This document shows positions 21,501 to 34,444 of a DNA stretch of 37,623 nt, piece after piece. Both the position numbers and the translations under genes were made by a program. The stretch comes from Ichthyophonus hoferi. Its lineage: Eukaryota; Opisthokonta; Ichthyosporea; Ichthyophonida; Ichthyophonidae. The DNA lies in assembly GCA_002751075.1 (NCBI GenBank), contig NAOQ01000610.1, forward strand, positions 6,089 through 43,711. The letters run 5' to 3'. The notes under the pieces are model-generated. The model was given only the letters and a program-made list of their open reading frames with translations, was not told the origin of the DNA and did not search any database. How positions within the stretch are numbered: the first letter of the stretch is position 1; every line of letters begins with the position of its first letter.

Positions 21501-22892
21501 AAAAGGAGAAAGAACAATTCCTCAATAGTAGGAGGCTAGAATGGAGTATAGTGAAAGCACCAAAGTAGTAGCTATGTACAATCATAAGCATTATATAATT
21601 ATATACTCATACACTTTCCTTATCATACCCAATAATATGCATAAGATATATTAGGAGAAGAGAGGGAAGGGGGCAAGCATTGTAATGTTTGGGGGAAACT
21701 ACACAAAGAAATAGAGGTGGTATATAATCATTGCAAGAAATCGCGCGTGTGTGCATGTGATGGTAAATAGACAGGCAAGACTGGAACAGATAAGGATATA
21801 TAAAAAGAGAGGGAATAGAATAGAAAGGAAAACATTAGGAAAAATGAAAAGTTTAGATGAATATATATAAAGACAGGATTAAAATAATAACAGTCACACA
21901 CATATATATCTATATATATAAAGCCATACATATATCCTCTAATACATACCAGCAAGGTAAGCTATTCCTGTGCGTACTCCCAACTTCTCAAACATACTCC
22001 TTTTCTGGTTCGCCTGATCAGGGAATAGGTAGTCTCCTCCATCATTCTGATTGCCAATAGCGGTTATATACTCGTTGGCATAGCTCTGTGCATAGGGGGA
22101 TATAGACTGGCCTTGAGAAAAGACTGGGAGGGAAGGAATTATTATTACAGTGTCAATATTATGTTTTATTTGCTTTCTTTTCTAGTAGGGTCGGAGTGGC
22201 ATGGATAGGTTTAGGTATATGTTATATGGTCGGCTTGGAGCTCTCTCCCACTCCCTTTCTAATTATTCCAGTAAGACCAATATATATATATAACCTTGTA
22301 TACAACTATCTTTATAGAAGTATATAATGACTTCTATCTCCACGTCCTTTCTTACGGAATATATCTCCAAGTTTTTTCTTTGCCCTCCCCAACTCCCTAT
22401 TGCATCCTCTCATCACTTCCGTCTTATTATATTTTCTCCTATCACACTTACTTCAGCCATCCCAGTGCATCACTATATGATTCTTTAATAGATACAAAGG
22501 CAATGTGTATATAAAATCCCATCACATGGGAGATTACAATGACAACTATGCTTATAGTCAAAAGAAAAATTCAAGTGGTCCAGAGTTTAAACGTAAGAAA
22601 AACAACTGATGCTGTTAGGCAATAATACTGAATATATACATAACAAATCATATAATGCAAATATTAAAAAAGTATTAAAAGACGAAATATCACTCTCATT
22701 ATAAAATACAAACTGAAATTCAAAGACTAAGGCATCCCGTGATAAAGAAATAGTATTATACAATACAAAACATCTTAGGCCACATGCCTACCTATAAATC
22801 TATATAGCATGTAAATCAAACTCACCTGGTACAGACATAACAGACTCATCGTCATAGTTGCGAGTAGGGAAGTTATAATCTTCAGACGACAT
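18591..22892 (-). CDS. TIM23: Mitochondrial import channel subunit Tim23, 5 exons
   Basis: Tim23 forms the core of the TIM23 translocase, which moves presequence proteins across the mitochondrial inner membrane. Exons on the minus strand: 22892-22826, 22123-21950, 21056-20916, 20081-19968, 18694-18591. All junctions are GT-AG, phases agree, and the product is 199 residues ending in TGA. Residues 1-65 form a hydrophilic N-terminal region, shorter than in yeast (222 aa total). The Tim17/22/23 fold follows: a glycine-rich first segment with GSAMGGAWG (81-89), the family signature TRRGPFLGN (114-122), then DDVIN (146-150) and AAGALTGALF (153-162), and a last segment GAVGGVALGMG (175-185). The four introns are 702, 893, 834 and 1273 bases. 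PHB1, another inner-membrane gene, lies upstream on the same strand. Confidence 0.95.
21094..21209. repeat. Direct repeat of about 43 bp in a TIM23 intron
   Basis: ACTRATTTAAARGTAGGTGGC, RATTRGATAGTGGGT and TTAATC occur at 21094-21136 and again at 21167-21209, with about six differences. Confidence 0.75.
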
Positions 22893-25800
22893 GATGAAAT
22901 AAAGTAGCCGAAGAGAGAACAAAAAAAAAAAGGTAAAAGGAAAACTAGGCTTGAGGTGACAGCCTGATATTCTGCTGTTACTTGAACAATGCTAGCTGAA
23001 CTGCACAACCAAATAAATGCTCATTAATCTTCCTGAAAAGTTTAGATAGGATCCCCTTGCAAAAGATGTTACTTGAAATTTATGTACTCGAGTGGTTTTT
23101 ATATAGAAAAAATATGTGTTTAGAAATGAATTTTCTGGATGTAATATAAAGATAATTATAATATAATTTATTTATGAATATTTCATTTTATTTAAAATGG
23201 TATATTATTTGTAACTATTAAGAAACAGCATGAGGAATTAGAGAGTAAATCACTGGTGAAACTTGGTTAAAAATAAATGGACCCCACATTAGTAATTTTA
23301 AGGAAATTTCAATTTTACGGAAAATGCACCTGAGAGGTGCGGTATTATCCAATAGTATCACCTAGAGGTTTGATTAGATGAAGCAGACCAGTAAAATAGT
23401 TCATTCGCTCTACAAAAAAGATTTCCTGAGAGGGTTTGTGTTTTATTTTCTAATATAATAATTTGTGTTAGGACGTTTATTGGGGTGACCACCTTAACTT
23501 AAAATAAATAAAAGGTTTTCTTTATTTTTATGAATACCTAGAATTTTTTGTGTTATATCGGTGTAATTTTTGAGGCACCGTATACGCCAACTATTTTATG
23601 AAAGGGACGTTTAAATATTGGACTTGCCTGATTAGGTTAAGTTTTTTTCGTTTACGTCATTAATCGCCGATTAATCGCAAATAGTCATTTGGTGGTACAA
23701 GGCATGATATTATATGTAACAATGTATGCACAGGTATATCCATATATGTTAATATTAGGCACAGGTAGACCTATAGATGGAAACGTCTATTTATTCACTC
23801 AATCAAATTAAGTAATAAAATGGTCATGATTGGTGGACCTTAAAAGACGATAATTGGTAACTGATCAATAAAGATAAACAGGAGACAAATGGAAATGTAA
23901 AAATGAATATAAATAAATATATAATCGGTGAGCTTGATAGGTCCCTAAATAGTATTGTTGCAAGCTATATATTTTTCGTTTCCATTAGACGTTGATTCTC
24001 CGTAGTTGACTTTGGTTTCTTTTACTGTTACCTCGCTAAGTATACTTTCACTTTCCTCTAATCACACCATTATAAAAAAAACTACACAGCCGCTTCTAGT
24101 AAAATTTTAAAGATAGCAAAGAACAAATGAGATTTGGAAGAATAAAAAGTAATAAAAAGTGCTAAAGAAGTAAGAAGCAGACAACTAAATGGATTAAGTT
24201 TTCATTTTAGGAGTGAAAAAGGATATTGGGATAACTGAGGGAATGACAATAATATAGGTGGAATTGAAAATAAAGACCAACACACGAACTAGCTAAAAGA
24301 TCAAGACAAGGATTACATTAGGGACAGAACATGAAATATTACGTATGTGACAATTAGTGACAGAAGCTAAACGTTCAAGTATACTGAAGCACAAAATAAT
24401 AAATATGTAAAGGACATAAAGATGTCTTGTCGTGTATGGGCACCTTTAAAATGCGCTACTGTAAGCGAGAAAGAGGAAATAGTGATAGAATATATCGAAA
24501 GAACTAGGAAAATTCATATACAGACACGTGAGAGTCTTGAAAAGGAAAGACCTAAACGGAGCTGGAGTGGAATATGTACCTATAAGAAATGAAATGTGAG
24601 GAGTGGAGAATAATAATAAAATACAGAGAGTATTTATGTATTATTTTTTTGTAAATGTAGTAGGGAGATGTGTATATTATCAGAAGATACCGAGTAGTTG
24701 TTTAAATTATGTCGGTATAGTATATCAATATATTTCTATGTATATGTATAAATATATAGGTGTGTAAACGCTATATATATGTACGTTTTTATGTTTCTGC
24801 ATATGTTCCTTCATAATTAAATTGTTGTATACTTTAAAAAATACCATATCATTTTGTATATAAGTGTATTCGAATCGTTAAAAGCAACGAGTTTTTAATG
24901 GGACTGAAAACCCAGTACAGTCGTGAAGAGCATATTAATGCAGAAGTACCCACACCGTCCACATTATAGCAGACAACATAACCAGCCCTAATTATCGTCT
25001 ACGTTGTAAATGGTAATCAAGTATATGCCAGTTTGCCAATGTTTTTCAATTTTGTCATAACGGTTCATTACTATGTTAATATACAAATTTAAAAAAACAT
25101 GTAAATAATATCCTGTTATTAACGTATAATATTTATGGGTGGAAGACCTCTATTCAAGCACAGCACAAGAAGTTCTTATTGGGAAATAAGAAAAATAAAG
25201 GTGAACAAGCCACCATTCAACGCTATAATAATGTTGAAAAGTAATGGACATTAAAAAAAAAGACAATATAAAAAGTTGGTGGTAGAAAGATTGGTTAATA
25301 TTGTAAACATTTAAACTTATAAAGGTTTTATAAAATGTGTAACCAAATATATATATATATATATATATTACTTTTTTTTTGCCTTATTCTAATCAGTATA
25401 ACTCGATTTGCCAGTCCATAACTATACTATACATTGAGTCCTTTAGTAATACTTAATATATATATAGAGCGGAGTGTGCTTCAACCAAGCATGTAGCCAT
25501 ATTTACAAGTCAATTTGCCAAACATAGTTACATTGTAAAATTTATGAAGAAATTAAATACAATAAATAAATAAATAGAGCGGTAAAATAACAATACTCTT
25601 TGCCAACCAAGATATAAAATAAAAAAGGGCATAAGCGATTTAACTTCTACTTCTTCTGCAGAACGGCTACTAAACAGTATTTTTGCTATTATGGTGAGTG
25701 CAAAACGAATAGCCCTGTAACGATATGGATATATAATATTGCTTTAAATAGACATAGATTAGTAGAAAAATGTCAAGTTGCAATAAAAATTAACAAATGC

Positions 25801-26988
25801 CAATCAAAAGTATCTATGAATCTAGATATTATTAATAAGTGCAATCATGCTTAAGATTATATATTATAATAGGAGTATATAAACATACCCTATGCCAATA
25901 ATGTACTACATGTAAGAAAACAACCACACGCTTATTTATGCACCCACTATAGTAGAGTATGCCTTTACAACAGAAACCTTAGGCATAAATCTCTTCATCT
26001 ATCGTATAAGACAAGTTTCAGCTAGGCTTGGCGACTTGACATTACACTATAAATCTGAACAACAATGTATAATACCATAGATAAAATCAAAGGTTAGATT
26101 TTATTTTACTATATAATCAAACAGTGACACCCAGGCCTGAAAGTACCCATGACACAATTCCATTTATATATGTGGTTCAAACTGGTGCTTTCTATTAATA
26201 GAGCGACCAGTCATATAAGGGTATCGGGCGCCACTCGGGTGACCTAATCTACTTGGAATGTAACAGATTCATAGTAGGATCCATCAACAGGGAAGGAATA
26301 GATTTCTGTTGATAAAGGGTCAAATTGCATTACTATACACTGCATGAATACACATGCATATATACGTGCATATAAATGTGTATATAAAAGGGAAAGGAGG
26401 GGGAGGACACGTTATACCTATATAAATGCGTTAGCATAAGAATATATATATATGAAGATGATGTGATAATACCAGGTAGCATATCCATATATAAAATGAC
26501 TATGTTTCACTAGCATAAGGATCACATGGGAGTCAGAGACATTGCTTAACTGCAAACAGGTGAATGGAAGCTAGTAAAAATTGATTGTGCAATGGCATTA
26601 ATAATTTAGAACATAATAAAAACATGGCACCAGTTTGTTACACGGCGATAGAAATAGGATTTATAGATTGACCAACTAAAATTCCGAATAAATATTAATG
26701 CCCAATAATACTACGTCATACATTAATCCTTGTTCACTAATTGGGATTTTACAATACAATATAGTCAGGATTAGAGTATGAAATAGCATGATCTAACATT
26801 AGACATTAATGTAAATCTATCCAATACATACATAACAATAGCACAAATTTTACACCAAACGTTTCTAAAAATATATATATATAAAACTCATCAAGCAAAT
26901 AATATTAAAAAGAGATTATACACTCACTATATATTCGCATCCACTATGTGCTAATCTACTATCAACACAGCAACGACATACATACCGT
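22893..26988. other. 4-kb region without a supported gene
   Basis: Holds the TIM23 promoter side (near 22893) and the PHB1 3' side (near 26988). I see only isolated short coding-like pieces: a 56-codon plus-strand frame at 24422-24592, a 28-codon minus-strand frame at 26330-26244 followed by AATAAA on that strand (26105-26100), and a minus-strand stretch near 24055-23950 rich in Glu, Ser and Lys. None joins into a gene model. An AT microsatellite lies at 25347-25370. Confidence 0.4.
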
Positions 26989-29900
26989 TTAAGCACCGAT
27001 GTTCAACAACATGTTGTTGCCTCCTGGAAGGTAGGTAACGGCTCTAGATCTTGCCATAGTCTGCGCAATGTCCACAGCAGCGTCAATCTTACGCAACTCA
27101 ACCAGACCGGGTCCATTGATTGAGAGGGCCTTGCTGATTAAACGGGCAGCCTGGTAGCATAGGAATAGATTGGATTAGATTAGTAACGGGTGATTTGTGT
27201 GTTGTTTTGTAGTGTGCATGTTGTATGGTATATGGCCCCTACTATATTAGAGTAATAATTATAATAATAATAAATGTACTAGCAAAGATTAACATAATTA
27301 TGTGAGATATAATAAGATAACATAAAAAGAAGTAATAAACCAAGTCGGAAAAGATATGTACATAATTACCTCAGTTTAGATCAACACCTACTATCCTATA
27401 GTCATTTATTCTTATCCATATGAAATATTATTATTCTATTATTATTATAGAAGACGTGTGTACTAAAATAGTGAAATTGGGGGAAAAAAAGGGAAAGAAA
27501 GAAAAAGAGATAAACACACACCTCACTGTCACCTTCGGCCCTAATAACCTCGGCTAACTGTTCTTGTTCAGCCTTCTCTACTACAAAGCGGGCTCTCTCG
27601 GCCTTCTGTTGTTCTGTATATTCCCCCCCAAAAAAAATTGGTTAGCATACAACAATATGTCAAGGAAGAGAATGTGGTGCTATCTATACATCTATCTGGC
27701 GAGCGTATACGTTTTGTCTAGTTGAAAATGTGCACAGATGTAATATTAATGCTATCTAGTAACATGAAAAATACGAGGTACATATATATGTAGCACACAC
27801 ATCTATTCCTTTTAGTAAAAAAAATATTATGCCTATTCATATATATATATATATATATATATATCCAAAATGCATAAGTAAAATGTTCAAATACTAGTTT
27901 AATTCACAATGGGATCCAATGCAATATAACAAATACAAATAAGGCTCACATCCATCCTCCCTCCATATGCCATTTTCATCACACATATATATATACCATT
28001 GCCTTGAACTCAACACAAAGCTGTCTCCTGCACTATTATTCCTCCAATTATTCCTATTTACTATCTATCTCCTTCTACATTTCGGCCTAATAAACCATAA
28101 TAAACTAACCTAATGACTAAGTAATATTATGATATACACAGTCAATCATAGCCACAGTTCATTAAATGTAATTTCAATATAAAGACTGTTTAAAGCACCG
28201 ATATTATTAGCTAATTAAATACGCAATTAAAAATAACCACAGAAAACACTTCATCATAATTAAACTAGCTTACATTTTAAAAGAAGCACTTTTAACTCAT
28301 TTTCCTATTAGCCAAAAATTTAAATCCAAAATGTAGGTTGCCCGACCAATTACAGGGCATATATTTTCTCTCATGTGCACATACGTAATATTATTTGTAA
28401 TTGATGTATGTACAGAGTGATATATAAAAAAACTACGCACCGACTTGCTTCAACTCTACAGCATTGGCAAATTCTTTGCCGAATGTCAAGTGGGTCTGTG
28501 AGAGGAATGGATGGTTAGGATTGGTTCTAAACATCGGAGGTTGACTGAGAGGAGGGCTTATACGAAATATCGTATTGGATAGTATTTATGCGTGCTAAAT
28601 TAATGAATAAGACTATGTATGCATTTATATCGTAGGTCTCAATATATATGAATATAGGTATGTAAGGAAAAAGGAGGGGAAGAGAGAGAGAGAGGAGTGG
28701 GGAAGTAGAAAATAAACAATCAAGGGTATGTACTACGCACAAATATACGATACTATACATTATATACACATATATGCATAGATATATAAATAGAACAAGA
28801 GATAAAGAGAAAGAGGGGTAGCCTACAATAGAAATATCGTCCAACACAATGTCGAACTCAGCACTACGCTTAATCAGGGCAGACCGTACTCTCTGGGACA
28901 CCATCTCACGTTGGGTAATAAGTTCACCTGCATCAAACTGGGCCTGTATTGCACCACCTGATTAATAGCCATTGACGCGTGATATCCGCCCAATAGTCTT
29001 GTTTGATCTATATATCCTTTTATCCCAGTTGCCTGCCTCACTAGCAATACTTTTAAGCCTGTTATAATGCAATATGTATTGAGCCAATCATATATTTCCC
29101 TTACTCATATCATGTTAGCCAGCCCTCCAATAGAACAAAATCCTTGAAAAATAATCCATGCGTATATCCATATCTAGCCTAGTCCCACCTTTTACTGTTT
29201 CTACTATCTACTATCTATCTAAATAAAAATAAATGTATCTATATTGGCAGCCCATCAACATGCATGATTTTCAAATATTTTAAGTATGTGTAGCCCAATG
29301 ATCTCTCTTCTATACAAGAGAATATGCAAGGGGAACAGCAGAGATTGGTTAACAGGAACAACCGCTAATATACAACTATAAATAAGAGTATATATTGTAA
29401 TTATGTAGGTATATATAACTATAACAAACAGCAATCATACCATAGTGGTGTCCGATGTGTGTAAACATAAAATAGATATAATTGGATTAAGAGGACTATA
29501 CACTGCCATCGACACAATTGTGCCTGCATGCAGGAAAACATGTATACGTACAATATGCATATATATTTGATTCGGTGAAATAGCACACTTCTTACAAACA
29601 TAGCCACCTCTACACACTACACATTACAACAATCTCATGCTAACCCGCCCATAGCCTTGTACTTACCACCACAGATTTCAACACCTCATTGCCAATAGAG
29701 GGAAGGACTCTCTCATCGTAATCCTGACCAATCTCTTTGTAAATTCTAGGAAGGGCTGTGTCCCTAGGACGGTAAAGAATACGTAAGGTAATATTTACAT
29801 TCTGTAGATCTGTAAGAAAGGAGAGAAGGAGTTAAGAGGATAGCATTGGTATGATAGAATGGTTTGGGAAAGGCTGGTGTGGAATTATGGAAAGGATGAT

Positions 29901-30902
29901 ATGTATGAGCGCTAATAAGATTTTTGTGGTTGGGTGGTGGAAGGTACGGGAAGGTATCGATGTCATGGTCATAGAGGGCGATAGATTATTGGTGTTGAGA
30001 GACGTGGCCTCGAATGAAAGATAAGTGATTGGATAACAAAATAAAGGAATTATGCTGGTGGTGACGGAAGGAAAGGAATGTCCTATATGGCTATATGTGT
30101 ATATGTGGGAGGATGAATGCATATGTAATTAATTATAATGGAAGAGGGGAAAGCCAATAAAAAACAGTGACAAAAAGGTGACATAGAGGTTTAAAATGGC
30201 AGTAAGAAAAGATATATATAAAGCTAGAAATGTTGGCAAATAATGCAATACAAAGAACAAGCTTGGATAGGATAAAAGAGTCGATGGTCAAGGTCATGGG
30301 AAAGCATCCAAAATAACACGAGGCTGTAAAACAATAATGGATAATAGACACTGCAATGTAATATATACAGCTGATTAAGTTGGGGAAGAGCAGAGCAAGC
30401 AATGAGAAAGAACCGTACAGCAGAGCGGAGAACCAAACATTCAAACGTACCTTTAGTTCCTGTGAAAGTGTTTATGCTTCTAGGCTTGGTGCGGCAGTCA
30501 AAGAAGACAGGACGTTGAACCCAGGGAATAATAAAGTGAGTACCCTCACCTACAACAATATTCTTCACTCCCTTGAATCTGTCGTAAATAACCGCCCTGC
30601 GTCCGGGTTCAACTATGGAAGAGAAAGAAAAAAGGGCATACATTAAGGTAAAAAATCTACAATTTTGTTTGCATGGTAAATACATAATATTTTCTTGAAA
30701 TAATCCTGTACAGTATAGACTAGAAAAACATGGCACGTATTTATTATTTATTCATTTTCGTATTTTATAAAGTCTTTCATACAAGCACCTTTCGCATTAT
30801 CAACTCACCTGTGTACAGTGCAGAATTGGCAAGGACGCCACCCACAGTTACGGCCACGCCAACCTTGCCGAGAATCTCTAATGCTTGCGCCAAACCAGCC
30901 AT
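26989..30902 (-). CDS. PHB1: Prohibitin-1, 7 exons
   Basis: Prohibitin-1 assembles with prohibitin-2 into large rings in the mitochondrial inner membrane that scaffold proteases and respiratory complexes. Exons on the minus strand: 30902-30809, 30612-30451, 29809-29667, 28943-28827, 28495-28441, 27613-27522, 27150-26989. All are GT-AG, all phases agree, and the product is 274 residues ending in TAA, the usual length. Residues 8-27 form the N-terminal anchor ([14 protein letters not shown]). The SPFH/band 7 domain follows with [13 protein letters not shown] (32-44), [10 protein letters not shown] and the block [19 protein letters not shown] charged helical, coiled-coil-like region spans about 185-225 ([19 protein letters not shown]). 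The C-terminus is [12 protein letters not shown]. Introns are 196, 641, 723, 331, 827 and 371 bases. Confidence 0.97.
27838..27863. repeat. (AT)n microsatellite in a PHB1 intron
   Basis: An uninterrupted run of about a dozen AT dinucleotides inside the intron between PHB1 exons 5 and 6. Confidence 0.9.
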
Positions 30903-32336
30903 TTTTAACTATATATTTTCACTTAACCAACTAAAAAATAATATAAATATATAATATATAAAAATGTTTTTCCGCCTCGTGTCGGATAATGCTTTTTTTT
31001 AATGACATGTTTCTGCGCACCGAATCCTTCCTAGTCTAGCGTGAGATAAGCTTCTTAAAAATATTTTAAAATATTTTAAAATAACAAAATAGAATGAGAT
31101 CTGTATTTGACTGAGATTTAGCCGAGATTTACATAATTTTTAGCTATTTAAAATTTAATGTTAAAATTAAACAATCCTAATTCATGCTGCATGAAATTTA
31201 ATGGATATGTGATCTTTGTAAATAATTTTACTAATACCTAATAATCCTTGCAGCTTTGGATTAGACAGGTTATAGAACGTATATATAGCAGTTAATAGTG
31301 TCTATAGCACCAATTAATAGTAGTATATATATATATAGATATATAAATGTAAAAAATAAAAATAAAATTATAATATAACTTTTTGCATAATTCAAATTGC
31401 TTTTTTCGATGGCCAGATATATAGGCAAGGTTATTGTATTGCAGGTCAGTCAGGACTCGTGAGCAAAGATTCTATATTTGTCATAATAAAATTGCCTTTT
31501 AGGGTGGGCGTAATGTAATGTTTAATATTTAATTAATGATCCTGATCACAATTTAAACACCCATTTTTTTACTCCATTTTTTTTGATTATTAATAAATAT
31601 AAAACTTTATATGAAATGCAATTTTCAGAGTTTAAAAGTTGTTTGGGCACTAATCTTCCACTCGGCGTAGTAATTGGCACTCTATGAATAACGACCCATA
31701 TATCAATTAAACTATTTTAATATAGGTGGGCTCAACTCCAGGTCGGTTGATATAAAGTATAAATCTATGGTGCACTGGCTTTCTGCCGCAAGGTTGTGCA
31801 ATGAGAAAAACTTTATATATAGGATAATTAAAATTAATTATAATTATAATTATTATAAGCCAATAGAATAATTTATGGTTCTAAACCACTGCAAAATAAT
31901 ATTTCCCCATTTCAGATACAGGTCGGTTCACAACCAGGTCAAATATTGAACCGACCCATTAGTACTCTCCAACTAGGAAATACTGTAGTAAAAAAGGCAC
32001 ATGTTAGCAGGGATTGGTCTACAACGCATCCTTGGTTGGGTGACTCTAACTTTAGGATAATGTGTAATATCGCATTATATAGCATATATAACTGGTATTG
32101 CCCAATTGAATTAGACCTTGCTTTACACTGTAAGTGGCCCATGTGTGGTAGCGGAACTGCAGTTATATATTGGAGCAATTGTGGTGTTGCATGGTTTCGG
32201 TAACCGGAAATATAGACAGGATAAGTTGTTCATTTTCTCTCCAGGACATTTCAGTCGAGTAAAAGAACTATCTGTAATCGATTATATGTGTTTTCCTTTA
32301 TATCTAAATTTATATATTAGAATAAAAAAGTAAATC
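30903..32336. promoter_or_regulatory. Divergent intergenic region PHB1/CHZ1
   Basis: PHB1 (minus) and CHZ1 (plus) start from opposite ends of this 1.4-kb region, so it must hold both promoters. I see no protein frame I trust; overlapping 70-85 codon frames at 31939-32203 on both strands match nothing I know. A GGTCGGTT motif occurs at about 31740 and 31921 and, inverted, at 31949. Confidence 0.45.
31921..31956. repeat. 9-bp perfect inverted repeat
   Basis: GGTCGGTTC at 31921-31929 and GAACCGACC at 31948-31956 pair around an 18-base loop. Part of the motif recurs near 31740. Confidence 0.7.
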
Positions 32337-34444
32337 ATGTCGGGAAAGCTACGTAAAGAGGAAGAGGAGGAGGTAGATATTGAGTCTGAGTCAGACAACG
32401 AGAAAAGGTATCCTATATTTTTTTATAACATCCAGAGATTATTGCTCGTTTACTACTTGTTTATTGCATCGTTTCTTGTTTACTATTTTTTATATTTGCT
32501 TTATACACACGGAGGGATACAAGACTATCTATTTCTGCTGTGATTGGTCACTACCGCCACATTCTGCTTTTTTCTTTAAAAATATAGTAAAAGTTTTTTG
32601 TTTGCATGTTATTCGCACTTTTGTAGTGTAGGGTTTATATATAGCCGTATTAATAAAATTTAGTCGGTATTTTTAATTACTTTTTTATAATATTTTCTAA
32701 GTATATTTCAGCAAAGGTGATATATATCCTATAACGAAAATGCAACAGTCATAAGTAGCTCTATAAGATAAGCCGAGTCACTGACATGATGTTGTTACAA
32801 CTATCCCTACAGGGTTTCCAGAAAGCTTAAAAGAGGTGTGTTGTCTGAACTCGACTTTCTTATTTATTTTTTATTCTTCATCTTTCTAGATGCCCCTTTA
32901 CACACTACGGACGACAAATACAAACCTGCCTAGATACATAGAAGGCGAGAAATGTGTACATATATGTATACATTCTTTTGCATCTATACATTGGAATGAA
33001 ACAAACATATACAGAGTTCCTACATCAAACAATCAACTATACATAAACAAACACCTTATCTGTATATAGTCCGCATACCTTACTCCCTTTTTTTATTTTT
33101 GTACTCAACACGGTAAAGAGCACGTTATATGTAACAACGAGCCTCTATAGCTACTATCTGATATTATCTCCTTATGCCTCTTACTCTGTATTATTCCCAA
33201 ATTTCATCTCACTCCATATTCTCTTCAACTTTGTAACGTTTGACGTGGTATTCTGTATCTTCTCAATTCTTTCCAACTACACAAATTATACGGTATATAC
33301 ATTTTCCACATCCTCTACATTTTTTAAAATCGTTGTATTTGTCTAACCCTTGTACGAGTAGATGTGCGTGAACAAGATTCTGATGAAGAGAAGCCTAAGA
33401 AAAAGAACAGTAATGTCTCTCTCAAGGTAAGACATTATATGTTTTAGTCTATGGGTGGTTACTGATTTACTATTTGAAAGTCGTTTGATAGCTTATACGG
33501 TGTCCGTCTTTAGTTTGGCCTAGTTAGGCTGTGTAAGAAAGCTTCCAAGAAAGATCATCATTGTAACAACCACCATATTTTTATTATTATTATTATTTGT
33601 TCCGAAGCTTGTGGTGAGATTATATCTCATGGTTGAAGCTAGACAACACTTCCAGTTATACCTATAGTCATAAACAACACACAGGAGGTAACAAGAGCAC
33701 ATAGGTAATATTATTGCTGTCAGTGAGTAAAGGATTAATGGAAGTCTAGTTAATTAGATAGTTAACCCTGGGGGTGGAAACAGAAGCGAAAAGTGTCATT
33801 AAGTGAGTCTGAGGAGGACGAGTTGAAGGGATGGAACTCAGAGGAAGCCAGTGATGAAGAGGATCTTGACCCATGTATGGCTGTGTGCCTATATATATAT
33901 ATACGGCTATAAATATGATTTATTATTTGTTGATTTGCGCTTACATATATATGCTAACATATATACATATATATCTTTAAGAAGGTGATATCTTCAAAAT
34001 TATTTATTTTCTTCACAAAAAACAAAAGCAGCATCCACCTATCTCTCCACATGTTCCTTTTTCATTTCGTACTCCTATGTAACCATTACTTATACTATAG
34101 GCTATGCCATCAAAACGGTATTTTTTATTTTTCTTTCTGGCCATCCTTGTTTGCTATATCTCTTCATCAACCTCCCCACACCCCCAATCTCTCTTTTTAT
34201 ATATATATAAATTTCTTTCTTTCTTTGAACCCATTTCATTTTACTCTTCATTTCATTTTTCTCATTTTTTATCTCCTTTTTAGTGGACGGGCTGGATTCC
34301 TCAAGTATTATTGCAGGAGGTCGACGAACCAGAGGTCGTGGTGCGCCAACACGCGGGACAACTCAAACACATTCCGATGTACCAGATTTTGATGCTGAAA
34401 TACGTAGACGATTGTGTGCTGATGAAGATAGTGATAGTGATTAA
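32337..34444 (+). CDS. CHZ1: Chz1-type H2A.Z-H2B histone chaperone, 5 exons
   Basis: Chz1 binds H2A.Z-H2B dimers and hands them to the SWR1 remodelling complex in the nucleus. Exons: 32337-32407, 32813-32835, 33362-33426, 33784-33874, 34284-34444, giving 136 residues ending in TAA. Exon 2 is only 23 bases, but without it the frame breaks, which supports it. The protein is highly acidic: EEEEEVDIESESDNE near the start, SDEEKPKKK, then SESEEDELKGW and SEEASDEEDLDP. The CHZ motif follows as LDSSSIIAGGRRTRGRG (87-103), very close to the yeast DTSNIISGGRRTRGK as I recall it. The tail is short and ends EDSDSD. Yeast Chz1 is about 153 aa. The introns are 405, 526, 357 and 409 bases. The first starts GTATCCTAT, a U12-like donor, but its 3' end has only a weak branch match. 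Confidence 0.88.

Noticed and set aside
24422-24592. 56-codon plus-strand frame starting MSCRVWAPLK
   Set aside because: Protein-like composition but no homology, no neighbours and a short length; not enough to call a gene.
25662-25693. 32-base plus-strand microexon with good splice sites
   Set aside because: No partner exons found on either side, so it is probably chance.
33985-34392. 135-codon plus-strand frame
   Set aside because: A different frame that runs through CHZ1 intron 4 and exon 5; the spliced CHZ1 frame carries the conserved motif.
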